Shown one piece after another: positions 8,481 through 17,128 of a stretch of 64,000 nucleotides of DNA (within the stretch, counting starts at the first letter, position 1; every line of letters starts with the position of its first letter). This stretch comes from Bacteroidota bacterium. GTDB taxonomy: Bacteria > Bacteroidota > Bacteroidia > Flavobacteriales > Weeksellaceae. The translations under genes and the position numbers were made by a program. The stretch is from positions 100,027-164,026 of the forward strand of contig JAEXAR010000009.1 in NCBI GenBank assembly GCA_023394415.1, written 5' to 3'. The notes beneath the pieces were generated by a model that was not told where the DNA came from, did not search any database, and saw only the letters and a list, made by a program, of their open reading frames with translations.

Positions 8481-9221
8481 TTACTGATTGTTTAAATCTA
8501 TCTCATAAGTAATTTTAAAGTTTACAAAATATTGCGGAGCATCTTTGGTAAAACCAATTCCGCAGGCACTTTCGAAAAATAAATTTGGTATAGGAGTGTA
8601 ACTAATGCCTACATCAGTATGATGATTTGATGTCTCATTCCGCTTTGTGTACCCAAAGTATTCTGCAAAAAAATTAATTCTATCTTCCGGCTTATAAAGA
8701 ATGGCTCCAGAATAGTTTGTAATTTGCTCTCCTGTGTCACCATCCCATTCTGTTCCTATACTATATTGCGTTTCTAATTTCTAGTTAAAATTTTTTCCGA
8801 AGAGTAAATAAATTTTAGGATTAGGATAGGTTGAGTGAAAAAATCTTGAACCCGTTTTATGTAAGCCAACTTGCGCCATTAAGTAAGCATTAAAATTATT
8901 TCCCTTTTCAAACACTTTGGTCTTGAAACCTAAAGAAAGCTGCCCTAAACCTCCAAATGTATAATCGAGTGTCTGATGATGGTTTAAAGTGGTTAGAAAA
9001 TGCAGCTCTAAATTTTGACCTGCTCCGTATTTCAGAAAGATTGAAGGGTAATAAAAACTCTTTTGCATTTTATAATTTTCAAAAGCAAAATCAGTTTCAA
9101 TGGAAAGGTGATGTTTTGAAATCACAGATGGTGACTCAATTACGTATTGTGCATTAATGACAACACTGCTAAGGCAAATAAACAATTGAAAAAACTTATG
9201 AATAACCAAAAAAAGTTTCAA
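8481..9221 (-). pseudogene. Outer-membrane transporter-like protein, in-frame stop
   Basis: A frame opening with TTG at 9221 encodes a signal peptide (ending VVINAQ) and a beta-rich protein of the MetA-type 'transporter' outer-membrane family. It is interrupted by TAG at 8781-8783 after GKNFN. The same frame then continues without interruption for about 100 more codons (LETQYSIGTEWDGD ... YFVNFKITYEI) to TAA at 8481-8483. The downstream part has the family's expected closing strands, so this is one gene split by a single nonsense codon. The start overlaps the end of mntH by 26 nt. A sequencing error cannot be excluded. Confidence 0.75.
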
Positions 9222-10533
9222 TTAATAAATAAAGGTTTAAAATTACAATGATTGATGTGATAAACCAAACTAAAATTTTCATTCCTTTCTTATTGACGAA
9301 TCTTCCCATTTTTAGTTTATCATTTGTAAACATCACAAGAGGAATAACTGCAAAACTCAGCTGCATGGATAAAATGACCTGGCTTAGAACCAATAGTTCC
9401 GAAGTCCCTTTTTCGCCGTAAAATAAGGTGACGAAAAATGCAGGAATAACCGCAATTAAACGGGTGATTAATCGCCGTAGCCAAGGCTTTAACTTTAAAT
9501 TTAAAAAACCTTCCATCACAATTTGCCCGGCAAGCGTACCGGTAAGTGTGGAATTTTGACCGGATGCTAAAAGCGCTACTGCAAAAGCAATACTTGCCAG
9601 AGATGTCCCAAGCAAAGGTTCAAGCATTCTGTGAGCATCGTGAATATCAGCTATGTTTTGATTTCCTGAAGTATGGAAAGTTGCCGCAGCCACAATTAAA
9701 ATCGCTGCATTAATGAAAAATGCTAAAAGTAGTGATGCCGTACTATCGATAGTCGCAAATTTTATAGCTTCCTTTTTTCCTTCATCAGTACGCTCGTAGT
9801 TTCTGGTTTGTACGATACTGCTATGCAGATAAAGATTATGTGGCATTACGGTAGCACCCAAAATTCCGATAGCTATGTAAAGCATTGAAGGATTGGTAAC
9901 AATTTCTTTCTGTGGAACCAAACCGTGAAGTATAGGGAAAATCTCCGGCTTTGAAATGATAATTTGATAACCGAAACAAATTAAAATTATAAAAATAAGT
10001 CCACCAACAATACTTTCGAGCCAACGGAAGCCTTTAGCCTGAAGCATCAGAATGATAAAGACATCTATAATGGTGATGACAACTCCCCAAGTTAAAGGAA
10101 TTCCGAAAAGTAAATTCAGAGCGATGGCAGTACCTAGTACTTCCGCCAAATCCATTGCTGCAATGGCTATTTCGCAAAAAATCCATAAAATAAAATTAAT
10201 TACCGGATGAAAATGATCTTTACAAGCCTGCGCTAAATCCCGTTCTGCAACAATACCCAATTTTAATGATAAATGCTGAAGAAGTATAGCAAAAAGATTA
10301 GATATAAGTATGACAGAAAGTAGTGTATAGCCAAACTGTGCGCCACCTGCGATATCGGTTGCCCAGTTTCCAGGATCCATATAACCTACCGAAATCATTA
10401 AACCCGGTCCTAAAAAGGCTAAAAGCTTTTTCCAGAAACTTGCATTTTTAGGTATTTCTATGCTGGAAAAGACTTCAGAAAGTGAATCTGAAGATCGTTC
10501 TTGACGCCAAGGTTTTCGAAAAGGATTTGTCAT
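9196..10533 (-). CDS. mntH: Nramp-family Mn2+/Fe2+ transporter
   Basis: Proton-coupled importer of divalent metals in the inner membrane. The 445-residue protein has about 11 hydrophobic segments and both signature metal-binding motifs: DPGNWATD in the first membrane helix and MPHNLYLHSS in the sixth. The start ATG at 10533 abuts a 22-bp palindrome that overlaps the promoter, so expression is probably repressed by a metal-loaded DtxR/MntR-type regulator, encoded elsewhere. Its 3' end overlaps the following pseudogene, which would have been cotranscribed. Confidence 0.95.
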   Translation of the reverse strand: MTNPFRKPWRQERSSDSLSEVFSSIEIPKNASFWKKLLAFLGPGLMISVGYMDPGNWATDIAGGAQFGYTLLSVILISNLFAILLQHLSLKLGIVAERDLAQACKDHFHPVINFILWIFCEIAIAAMDLAEVLGTAIALNLLFGIPLTWGVVITIIDVFIILMLQAKGFRWLESIVGGLIFIILICFGYQIIISKPEIFPILHGLVPQKEIVTNPSMLYIAIGILGATVMPHNLYLHSSIVQTRNYERTDEGKKEAIKFATIDSTASLLLAFFINAAILIVAAATFHTSGNQNIADIHDAHRMLEPLLGTSLASIAFAVALLASGQNSTLTGTLAGQIVMEGFLNLKLKPWLRRLITRLIAVIPAFFVTLFYGEKGTSELLVLSQVILSMQLSFAVIPLVMFTNDKLKMGRFVNKKGMKILVWFITSIIVILNLYLLIETFFGYS

Positions 10534-10554
10534 TTGTTAGATTAATCTAACAAA
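10533..10554 (-). promoter_or_regulatory. DtxR/MntR-type operator of mntH
   Basis: A perfect 22-bp palindrome made of TTTGTTAGATT and its reverse complement. The core TTAGATTAATCTAA resembles DtxR-family operators (TTAGG...CCTAA type). It covers the 3' end of the -7 element and the expected transcription start. Confidence 0.7.
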
Positions 10555-10584
10555 AATAGTAAATGTTTTCTAATTTTTTACAAA
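10551..10584 (-). promoter_or_regulatory. mntH promoter
   Basis: On the reverse strand TATTTTTG (complement of 10551-10558) is an exact TAnnTTTG element and TTTG (10581-10584) lies 22 nt upstream. The element overlaps the palindrome by 4 nt, so a bound repressor would block the polymerase. Confidence 0.65.
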
Positions 10585-10678
10585 TTCTTAATATAATAAA
10601 GGTTATTATTAAAAGTTTCACTTTTTTCTCTTTACTTAGAATCTAATTTTAGACTAAAGAAATTCCGAAACGTGTTTT

Positions 10679-10757
10679 TAGTCCCGATGGTAACGGCATC
10701 CTTTTTCGCAGCGTCTGCGACGCAGCGAAAAAGATATAGTGAACAGCGGGACCGAAA
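10679..10757. repeat. Structured intergenic repeat, copy 1
   Basis: An outer stem GTCCCG (10681-10686) / CGGGAC (10747-10752) encloses the conserved-looking GATGGTAACGGCATCC, a long inner hairpin (arms CTTTTTCGCAGCGTC with one mismatch, 10700-10732) and GATATAGTGAACAG. A second, longer copy sharing GATGGTA..GG.A.ATCCTTTTT lies at 63563-63717. Sequences of this type are common between genes in flavobacteria. It could be a REP-like element or a structured RNA. Confidence 0.6.
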
Positions 10758-10802
10758 AAACTAAAATATTGGAATCGTTTGCTCCTATTTCAAAACTTCA
10801 AT

Positions 10803-10832
10803 AAAAAAATCCCGCCTCATTGAGAGACGGGA
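10803..10832 (-). terminator. Terminator of the DUF937/OmpA gene
   Basis: Arms TCCCGCCTC (10810-10818) and GAGACGGGA (10824-10832), one G-U pair in the RNA, followed on the reverse strand by seven T. Confidence 0.8.
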
Positions 10833-10855
10833 CTTATCGTGTTATATCGATTTGA

Positions 10856-12145
10856 TTATTTTGCGAATCTTACAGCCATTTTTCTGTCAGCTTCTCTTTC
10901 TTTGTCTGAAGCTGTTTCAGCAACTGTAGCGAATTCTTCGCCGTAACCTTTAGCTTCAATAACCTGAGCACCTACACCAAGATCAGAAAGTCTTTTCTTA
11001 ATGTACTCTGCTCTAGCCTGAGAAAGCTTCTGGTTAGCAGCATCATCACCTTTTTTATCTGTATATCCACCTACTTTGATTTTTACATCCGGATAAGCTT
11101 TAAGGATAGCAGCAAGGTTTTCTAACTGACCTACTGATTCCGGCGTAATTTGATCTGATTTACTAAATTCGAAGTTTACATTATCGAAGTTGTACCAAGT
11201 TTTGCTCAAATCATCATCTGAAGCAGCTGCATAAGAATCACCTTTAAGGAAATCGATCATTTGAGATTCCATACCACCTGCATAACCTTTAAGTTTAGTA
11301 CCATTAAGGTCGATATCAGTAGTAGTTTTAGTAACAGTAGCTGTAGCAGAATCACCAGCAACAACTGCTGTATCTGTATCAGAAACTACTGCTGTAGAGT
11401 CTGTAGTATCAGTTACTGTTGTAGTTTCTTTATTACCACACTGCTTCCAAAGGAACCAACCTGCTAGTAAAAGTAATAATAATGGTAATAACCATTTCCA
11501 AATAGAACCACCACCGTTGTTGTCATTTCTGTCAACGTTTACGTGTGTAGAACCACCTCTGTTTACTTCTACTTTAGGCTCATCGTAAGAAGATACTCTT
11601 ACTTTTTCAGTTTCTACTGTTTTATCACCTCCGAACCAGTTTCCTAAGCCTAATGAAGCTAAAGAAAGACCTGCAGGAAGTAGCGAAGAAACGATACCTT
11701 TCTGATCTCCTAGCAATGAAGCAAGTCCTGATTTGTCTAGATTGTTATCAGCTGCATATTTACCAACTGAACCTAAAGCAGCACCAGTAACCAAGTTAAG
11801 CAAAGAACTTGAAGATGAGTTACCAATTCCTGCAAAGCTAGAAATAGCATTAACAAGAGCGCCAACTTTATCACCAAAGATTGCTGACAGTACTGAAGAA
11901 ATCAAAGAATTGTTAGAAGAACCTCCTAAAAGATTTCCTAATAATCCGCTTGAAGAAGCACCAGTAATTGCATCTAAAACAGATGGGTTACTTGCATTGT
12001 TAGCTAAACCACCAACTACTGCAGGAAGTAAACCGCTGATTGCTTTAGAAATTCCTGATTCGCTTTCTCCTAATTCAGAAGCAGCCTGTGAAACTAACGC
12101 AGGACCTAACTGACCTTTGATCAGATCAATAACGTTTAATGACAT
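10856..12145 (-). CDS. DUF937 and OmpA-domain envelope protein
   Basis: The 429-residue protein has three parts. Residues 1-160 form a Gly/Ser/Leu-rich DUF937 region (LLPAVVGGLANNASN). A single membrane helix (WLLPLLLLLLAGWFLW) sits near residue 225, followed by a Thr/Asp/Ala-rich linker. The C-terminal 120 residues are an OmpA-like peptidoglycan-binding domain, with FEFSKSDQITPES, GGYTDKKGDDAANQ and LSQARAEYIKKRL. No signal peptide precedes DUF937, so that part should be cytoplasmic and the OmpA domain periplasmic. A role in anchoring the inner membrane to the wall is inferred only from this topology. It has its own terminator. Confidence 0.88.
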   Translation of the reverse strand: MSLNVIDLIKGQLGPALVSQAASELGESESGISKAISGLLPAVVGGLANNASNPSVLDAITGASSSGLLGNLLGGSSNNSLISSVLSAIFGDKVGALVNAISSFAGIGNSSSSSLLNLVTGAALGSVGKYAADNNLDKSGLASLLGDQKGIVSSLLPAGLSLASLGLGNWFGGDKTVETEKVRVSSYDEPKVEVNRGGSTHVNVDRNDNNGGGSIWKWLLPLLLLLLAGWFLWKQCGNKETTTVTDTTDSTAVVSDTDTAVVAGDSATATVTKTTTDIDLNGTKLKGYAGGMESQMIDFLKGDSYAAASDDDLSKTWYNFDNVNFEFSKSDQITPESVGQLENLAAILKAYPDVKIKVGGYTDKKGDDAANQKLSQARAEYIKKRLSDLGVGAQVIEAKGYGEEFATVAETASDKEREADRKMAVRFAK

Positions 12146-12259
12146 AATAGTTTATTTTAAAATGTTAACTTATTAAATGTAGCAAATTTTGATCCAACTT
12201 AATCAATATTGAATAATTTTAACAATATTTTATCTTATGTTAAGCAGATATTTTTTTCA

Positions 12260-13735
12260 TTAATAGGCTTTCGCAAAAATTACTCTTTGCTTTGATGGCT
12301 TGCCTGAAATGAGAGAAACACCTTCTTCCAGCTTTGAATCTAAAGGGATACAACGAATGGTTGCTTTTGTTTCGTTTTTAATTTGCTCCTCTTCTTCGGC
12401 AGTGCCATCCCAATGTGCAGAAATGAATCCTCCTTTTTCTTCAAGAACTTTCTTAAATTCTTCATATGAATTCACTTCAGTGATGTTTTCAGCTCTAAAG
12501 TTTAGGGCTTTATTATAAATATCATTTTGAATTGTGTTTAATAATTCTTCGATATAGTTTTCGATATTTTCTAAAGGTTGTACTTCCTTCGTAAGCGTAT
12601 CTCTTCTAGCAATCTCTACGGTTTTGTTTTCTAAATCTCTTGCTCCCATTGCGATACGTACAGGAACACCTTTCAATTCATATTCTGCAAATTTCCAACC
12701 CGGTTTGTTCTGATCGTCGTTATCGTATTTTACAGAAATTCCTTTAGCTTTTAGAGTAGCTTGTAAATCATAAGCCACTTCATTAATTTGATTGAGTTGT
12801 TCTTCACCTTTAAAAATAGGCACAATAACTACCTGAATTGGTGCTAAAGTTGGAGGCAGAACCAAGCCGTTATCATCGGAATGCGCCATAATCAACGCTC
12901 CCATTAATCTGGTAGAAACACCCCAAGAAGTTGCCCAAGCATGTTCCATTTTTCCTTCTCTATTGGTAAATTTCACATCGAAAGCTTCGGCAAAATTCTG
13001 ACCTAAAAAATGAGACGTACCTGCTTGCAATGCTTTACCATCCTGCATCATAGCCTCAATACAATATGTTTCTTCTGCCCCAGCAAATCTCTCAGACGGT
13101 GTTTTGATACCCTTAATCACAGGAACAGCCATAAATCTTTCAGCAAAATCCGCGTAAACTTCTAGCATTTTTTCGGTTTCTTCTACTGCTTCCTGTTTTG
13201 TAGCGTGAGCAGTATGCCCTTCTTGCCAAAGGAATTCAGCAGTTCTTAAAAATAATCTTGTTCGCATTTCCCAACGCACAACATTCGCCCATTGATTAAT
13301 AAGAATTGGCAAATCACGGTATGATTGAATCCAATTTTTATAGGTACTCCAAATAATAGCTTCTGAAGTAGGGCGTACAATTAGCTCTTCTTCTAGTTTA
13401 GCATCAGGATCAACGATTAATCTTCCGGGATTTTCAGGGTCATTTTTCAGCCTATAATGTGTTACTACAGCACATTCTTTAGCGAAGCCTTCTGCATTTT
13501 TTTCTTCAGCTTCAAAATAACTTTTGGGGATAAAGATGGGGAAATATGCATTTTGGTGACCGGTTTCCTTGAACATCCTATCCAATTCATCTCTCATTTT
13601 TTCCCAAATTGCGTATCCGTAAGGTTTTATAACCATACACCCTCTTACTCCTGAATTTTCAGCAAGGTCTGCTTTCACAACCAACTCATTATACCACTTA
13701 CTGTAATCCTCGCTTCTTGAAGTTAATTTTGCCAT
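12260..13735 (-). CDS. proS: Prolyl-tRNA synthetase, short archaeal/eukaryotic type
   Basis: Charges tRNA-Pro with proline. At 491 residues it lacks the roughly 180-residue editing insertion of the typical bacterial enzyme and instead matches the archaeal/eukaryotic form. Class II motifs are visible: motif 2 as RWEMRTRLFLRTAEFLWQEG, then GTSHFLGQNFAEAF, and motif 3 near WGVSTRLMGALIMAHSDD. The C-terminal zinc-like domain typical of this type ends KRVIFAKAY-like (QRVIFAKAY). The start ATG at 13735 gives the expected N-terminus (KLTSRSEDYSKWYNELV). It is monocistronic and divergent from the next gene. Confidence 0.95.
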   Translation of the reverse strand: MAKLTSRSEDYSKWYNELVVKADLAENSGVRGCMVIKPYGYAIWEKMRDELDRMFKETGHQNAYFPIFIPKSYFEAEEKNAEGFAKECAVVTHYRLKNDPENPGRLIVDPDAKLEEELIVRPTSEAIIWSTYKNWIQSYRDLPILINQWANVVRWEMRTRLFLRTAEFLWQEGHTAHATKQEAVEETEKMLEVYADFAERFMAVPVIKGIKTPSERFAGAEETYCIEAMMQDGKALQAGTSHFLGQNFAEAFDVKFTNREGKMEHAWATSWGVSTRLMGALIMAHSDDNGLVLPPTLAPIQVVIVPIFKGEEQLNQINEVAYDLQATLKAKGISVKYDNDDQNKPGWKFAEYELKGVPVRIAMGARDLENKTVEIARRDTLTKEVQPLENIENYIEELLNTIQNDIYNKALNFRAENITEVNSYEEFKKVLEEKGGFISAHWDGTAEEEEQIKNETKATIRCIPLDSKLEEGVSLISGKPSKQRVIFAKAY

Positions 13736-13740
13736 TATTA

Positions 13741-13870
13741 TTTTTTTGTATTTTAACTTTTTTTTAAAAAGTTGATTTAACTTTTTAAGTCACTTTATAT
13801 CTAATATAAAAAGTGTAAATTTACGATTACAAAACCTTAATTATTGGTACACTTTTAGTATAAAGTGCAA
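13741..13870. promoter_or_regulatory. AT-rich divergent control region with inverted repeats
   Basis: Between proS and the divergent lipoprotein gene lie two imperfect inverted repeats with the same arms: CACTTTATAT ... ATATAAAAAGTG (13791-13814) and ACACTTTTAGTATAAAGTG (13850-13867). A further AAAAAGTT/AACTTTTT pair lies at 13768-13787. They could be operators or terminator-like hairpins. I cannot place a confident -7 element for either gene. Confidence 0.35.
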
Positions 13871-13903
13871 ATATAATTTAAATTAAAATTTTTCACATTT
13901 ATT

Positions 13904-14959
13904 ATGAAAAAAAATATACATCAAAATCTATGGGGACTGCTAAAATCTAAAGCAGTTTTAGGCGTTTCAGCAGGTATGATTTTAATGTCCTGCGGTGCTT
14001 ATACCGGAGGTTACTCTGAAACAGACGGTGTTTACTACGATCCAAATACCGATACATTACCGGAAGGAACCATTAATAACCAAACCGGAAACAGAGTTGG
14101 AGAATATTACGACTATCAGGACTCTACAAGTATCATCGAAAAAAGTAGACAAAACGAATTAACTAAAAAAAATCGTTACAATAATGATAACTGGAGTAAT
14201 GATAATGCCAAATCTTCTGATTGGGGAATTTACAGCGGTTCAGAAACTCATTATAACAGTTGGGGCAATCCATACGGTTATGGTTACGGATTCTTCCCAA
14301 GATATGGATGGGGTGGTTATTATGGAATGAGTTTAGGTTGGGGAAGCCCTTGGGGATATGGTTTTTATGATCCATTCTTCGATTTTGGTCCTTGGGGTTA
14401 CAATTCCTATTTTAGTTATTATCCTTGGGGTTATTCAAGATTTTACGGTTATAACCCTTACTACGGATACTATTCTCCTTACCACTACTCTCCTTACGGT
14501 TATAATTCTTTTGGAAATTACTATGGAAATCCATATTACGGAAATAACTATTACAGAGCTCCACAAAGAAAAAGCGGTGCTGATGGCAATTATAACACGA
14601 ATACAGGAAGAATGACGCAACCAAGCTCTACAATGAGAAATGGAAGTACATTCCCAAGAAATGGCGCTGACCAAGGAACGATATCGCAACCAAGGATGAG
14701 AGGTAGTGAAACCATGAGAAATGGCAATATCGAGAGACCTGCGCCTACACAAAGACAAATGCCACAACAAGAGAGATCACAGCCTCGTTTTGAAAATAAC
14801 AGAACATTTGAAAACCGTACTTTCGAGAACAGAACTATTGAAAATAGAAGCTACGACAGTGGCGGATTCAGATCTGGCGGAGGATTTAATTCAGGTTCAT
14901 CATCAAGTGGAAGCACATCAAGAGGTGGTGGTATGAGAACTGGTGGTGGAAGATTTTAA
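13904..14959 (+). CDS. Gly/Tyr-rich prolipoprotein
   Basis: No named family is recognised. The 351-residue product has an N-terminal hydrophobic segment ending in LMSC, a lipobox, so a lipid-anchored mature protein starting CGAYTGG is expected. Residues 110-220 are extremely Tyr-, Gly-, Trp- and Pro-rich (repeats such as YGYNPYYGYYSPY). The C-terminal third has TFENRTFENRTIENRS repeats and a Gly/Ser/Arg-rich tail (RGGGMRTGGGRF). This low-complexity composition suggests a surface or envelope structural role, but that is inference. It is followed by the FadL-like porin gene after 27 nt, probably in one operon. Confidence 0.8.
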   Translation: MKKNIHQNLWGLLKSKAVLGVSAGMILMSCGAYTGGYSETDGVYYDPNTDTLPEGTINNQTGNRVGEYYDYQDSTSIIEKSRQNELTKKNRYNNDNWSNDNAKSSDWGIYSGSETHYNSWGNPYGYGYGFFPRYGWGGYYGMSLGWGSPWGYGFYDPFFDFGPWGYNSYFSYYPWGYSRFYGYNPYYGYYSPYHYSPYGYNSFGNYYGNPYYGNNYYRAPQRKSGADGNYNTNTGRMTQPSSTMRNGSTFPRNGADQGTISQPRMRGSETMRNGNIERPAPTQRQMPQQERSQPRFENNRTFENRTFENRTIENRSYDSGGFRSGGGFNSGSSSSGSTSRGGGMRTGGGRF

Positions 14960-14986
14960 GTAAAAAACTATTAATATTATAAGTAA

Positions 14987-16390
14987 ATGATTAAAAAGTC
15001 TTTAACGATTTTAACAATTTCAGCAGCGTTTTTTGTACAGGCTCAAGATGCTTCTGTAATTAAAAATTCAGTTGATGTATATACAAATCCGGGATTAACA
15101 GGTTCATCAAAGTATAATTCTATGGCCGGATCTATGGGTGCTTTAGGAGGTGATGCTTCTGTTCTGAACTCAAATCCTGCTGGTATTGGAGTTGCCATTG
15201 CGAGTGACCTTTCCGGAACAATTAATATCAATAACGGAACCAACACAACAACTCTTTTTGGAAACTCGGTGGAAACCAAAGCTAATAAAGTAGATTTGGG
15301 ACAAGTTGGTGGAATTGCGGTTTTTGAAACACGTTCCACGTCTCCTTGGAAATTTGTAAACCTTGGGGTAAGTTTTTCAAGCAAATCAGTTGATGATTAC
15401 AGTGAAACTGCTGGTAACGGCAACGTGAAGTTTAATCTGGATAACAACGATGTTATTTCGTTAAATGCTCATGCTTATGACAGAGTGGGTGACCTTACTA
15501 AAATGAGCATTGGTTTAGGTGGAAATTATGACAACAAATTTTATTTGGGTGCAGGGATAAATTTACACGGCTCTAGCTTTAAGCAATATGATTATGCCTC
15601 GATGAAGTTTGCAAGTAATAACGCATCTGAATATTTTAATAAACAATATACTCCTTATTTAGAAGATGCTAGCGGTTTTTCTGCGTCTGTTGGTGTCATT
15701 GGGAAAGTTAATAATCAGTTTAGATTAGGTGCAGCCATTGAAACTCCGACTTGGTGGAGCATTGACAGAACGTACTCATACTATGATTATGACTCCAATA
15801 ATGATGGTGAATATTCTGAAACAAGAACTTTCTCTTCTCCAATGAAAGCCACTTTGAGTGCTGCATTTGTTCCAAATAAAAGTTTAGCACTAAATGTAGA
15901 TTATACATTAGGACTTTCTAAACCAAAATTTGGAAAAATGGGTGAAGACGCCCAAACTGAAATGGATAATTTCCTAAACAACAACTACAAAAATATTTCT
16001 GAAGTTAAAGTTGGTGCAGAATACCGTATACAACAATTAAGATTAAGAGGTGGGTATGGATTTTCAACCAGTCCTTTTGGTGACAACATGTCTATTGCAT
16101 CGATTGATGCCCAAGGTAATCCTGCAACTAATACCTCAGTCGGAAATTTATATGCCGGAAAAAGAGAAACTATTGGTGTTGGTTTAGGATATGATTTCAA
16201 ATCATTTTACCTTGATGCAGCTTATAACAATGTGTCATCAAACTACACTATGCCTTTCTTAAGAGGATCTTCATTATCAGGAACAGAATACTACGGACAA
16301 TCTGCATACTTCCAAAACAGTAATGCTGTATTATCAGATGTAAAAAATAGCCAAAACAATGTTACCTTAACATTAGGTTGGAAATTTTAA
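14987..16390 (+). CDS. OmpP1/FadL-family outer-membrane transport protein
   Basis: A 467-residue beta-barrel protein with a signal peptide ending FFVQAQ. The N-terminal part (NSMAGSMGALGGDASVLNSNPAGIG) is the family's characteristic hatch region with the conserved N-P-A-G. The remainder alternates polar and aromatic residues and ends on an aromatic residue (LGWKF), as outer-membrane barrels do. Members move hydrophobic compounds such as fatty acids or aromatics across the outer membrane; this one's substrate is unknown. It lies 27 nt after the Gly/Tyr-rich lipoprotein gene and ends at a strong terminator. Confidence 0.87.
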   Translation: MIKKSLTILTISAAFFVQAQDASVIKNSVDVYTNPGLTGSSKYNSMAGSMGALGGDASVLNSNPAGIGVAIASDLSGTININNGTNTTTLFGNSVETKANKVDLGQVGGIAVFETRSTSPWKFVNLGVSFSSKSVDDYSETAGNGNVKFNLDNNDVISLNAHAYDRVGDLTKMSIGLGGNYDNKFYLGAGINLHGSSFKQYDYASMKFASNNASEYFNKQYTPYLEDASGFSASVGVIGKVNNQFRLGAAIETPTWWSIDRTYSYYDYDSNNDGEYSETRTFSSPMKATLSAAFVPNKSLALNVDYTLGLSKPKFGKMGEDAQTEMDNFLNNNYKNISEVKVGAEYRIQQLRLRGGYGFSTSPFGDNMSIASIDAQGNPATNTSVGNLYAGKRETIGVGLGYDFKSFYLDAAYNNVSSNYTMPFLRGSSLSGTEYYGQSAYFQNSNAVLSDVKNSQNNVTLTLGWKF

Positions 16391-16416
16391 TAAAGAAAAA
16401 TTTTAATTTAGACAGG

Positions 16417-16443
16417 CTCCGAAACTTTGTTTCGGAGTTTTTT
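16417..16443 (+). terminator. Terminator after FadL-like gene
   Basis: Perfect 9-bp arms CTCCGAAAC / GTTTCGGAG with a 3-nt loop, then six T. The T run touches the stop codon of the opposing ZIP gene. Confidence 0.85.
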
Positions 16444-17128
16444 AATGGTCATGAAATAAATGTCCAGTCATTGCAAGCAAAACACCTAGAATTACGAGAC
16501 CAATTTTGGTCCAGTCCGTATTATGGTTTTTGTTACTTTCAAAGATAATCACTGAAGAAATATGTAGAAAGATACCGCCAACAATTGCAAGAAAATAAGG
16601 CTGAAGATTTGGGTCAAAATATTTACCAAGTAATATCCCAAAAGGTGATGCAATTGCAAACAAAATAATAATAAGCCACGAATAAGCAGAAAGTTTTTTA
16701 TTTCTGAATAAAAAAGCGCCCAATACAAAGGAAATAGGCAAATTGTGAAATAAAATACCCTGTAAATATGGTGAAAAAACATCGGTTTCGTTTGCCAAAG
16801 GAATTCCCTCAATAAAAGCGTGTGTAAACATCCCCACAATTAAAGCTACCGGCAAAATTGTATCGTCAGTATGATGAAAGTGACCGTGCTCAAAGCCTTT
16901 GGTCAAATTTTCTAGAAGCATCTGGAGAAGTACACCACCAATAACCCAAACTCCGATATTATGATTTTCAGAATGATAAACTTGGGGAAAAACTTCATTT
17001 AAACAAATGGTGATAAGAAAACCGGCGCTTAATATCAAAAGGTATTTTGCAAAAGCATGCTTGGATCCAAAAAACTTTCCCAAAAGAACTCCTGCCAAAA
17101 CACTTAATATAAGTAGAACAATAATCAT
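16442..17128 (-). CDS. ZIP-family metal transporter
   Basis: A 228-residue inner-membrane protein with about eight hydrophobic helices. A histidine-rich loop (EHGHFHHTDD) follows helix 3. The helix IV signature HAFIEGIPL and the helix V signature HNLPISF carry the metal-coordinating His/Glu/Asn residues known from ZIP proteins. It should import zinc or related divalent cations. Its ATG overlaps the stop of the upstream methyltransferase by 4 nt (ATGA), so the two are translationally coupled. No zinc-responsive operator is obvious. Confidence 0.88.
   Translation of the reverse strand: MIIVLLILSVLAGVLLGKFFGSKHAFAKYLLILSAGFLITICLNEVFPQVYHSENHNIGVWVIGGVLLQMLLENLTKGFEHGHFHHTDDTILPVALIVGMFTHAFIEGIPLANETDVFSPYLQGILFHNLPISFVLGAFLFRNKKLSAYSWLIIILFAIASPFGILLGKYFDPNLQPYFLAIVGGIFLHISSVIIFESNKNHNTDWTKIGLVILGVLLAMTGHLFHDH

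Noticed and set aside
10679..10757. Structured element as the terminator of mntH or its neighbour
   Set aside because: It lies upstream of mntH and beyond the separate terminator of the OmpA-type gene, and it has no T run after the long hairpin.
14590..14960. Short tandem codon repeats (ENRTFENRT, RGGG) as a possible DNA satellite
   Set aside because: They keep the frame within an intact lipoprotein gene and look like low-complexity protein, not an independent DNA repeat.
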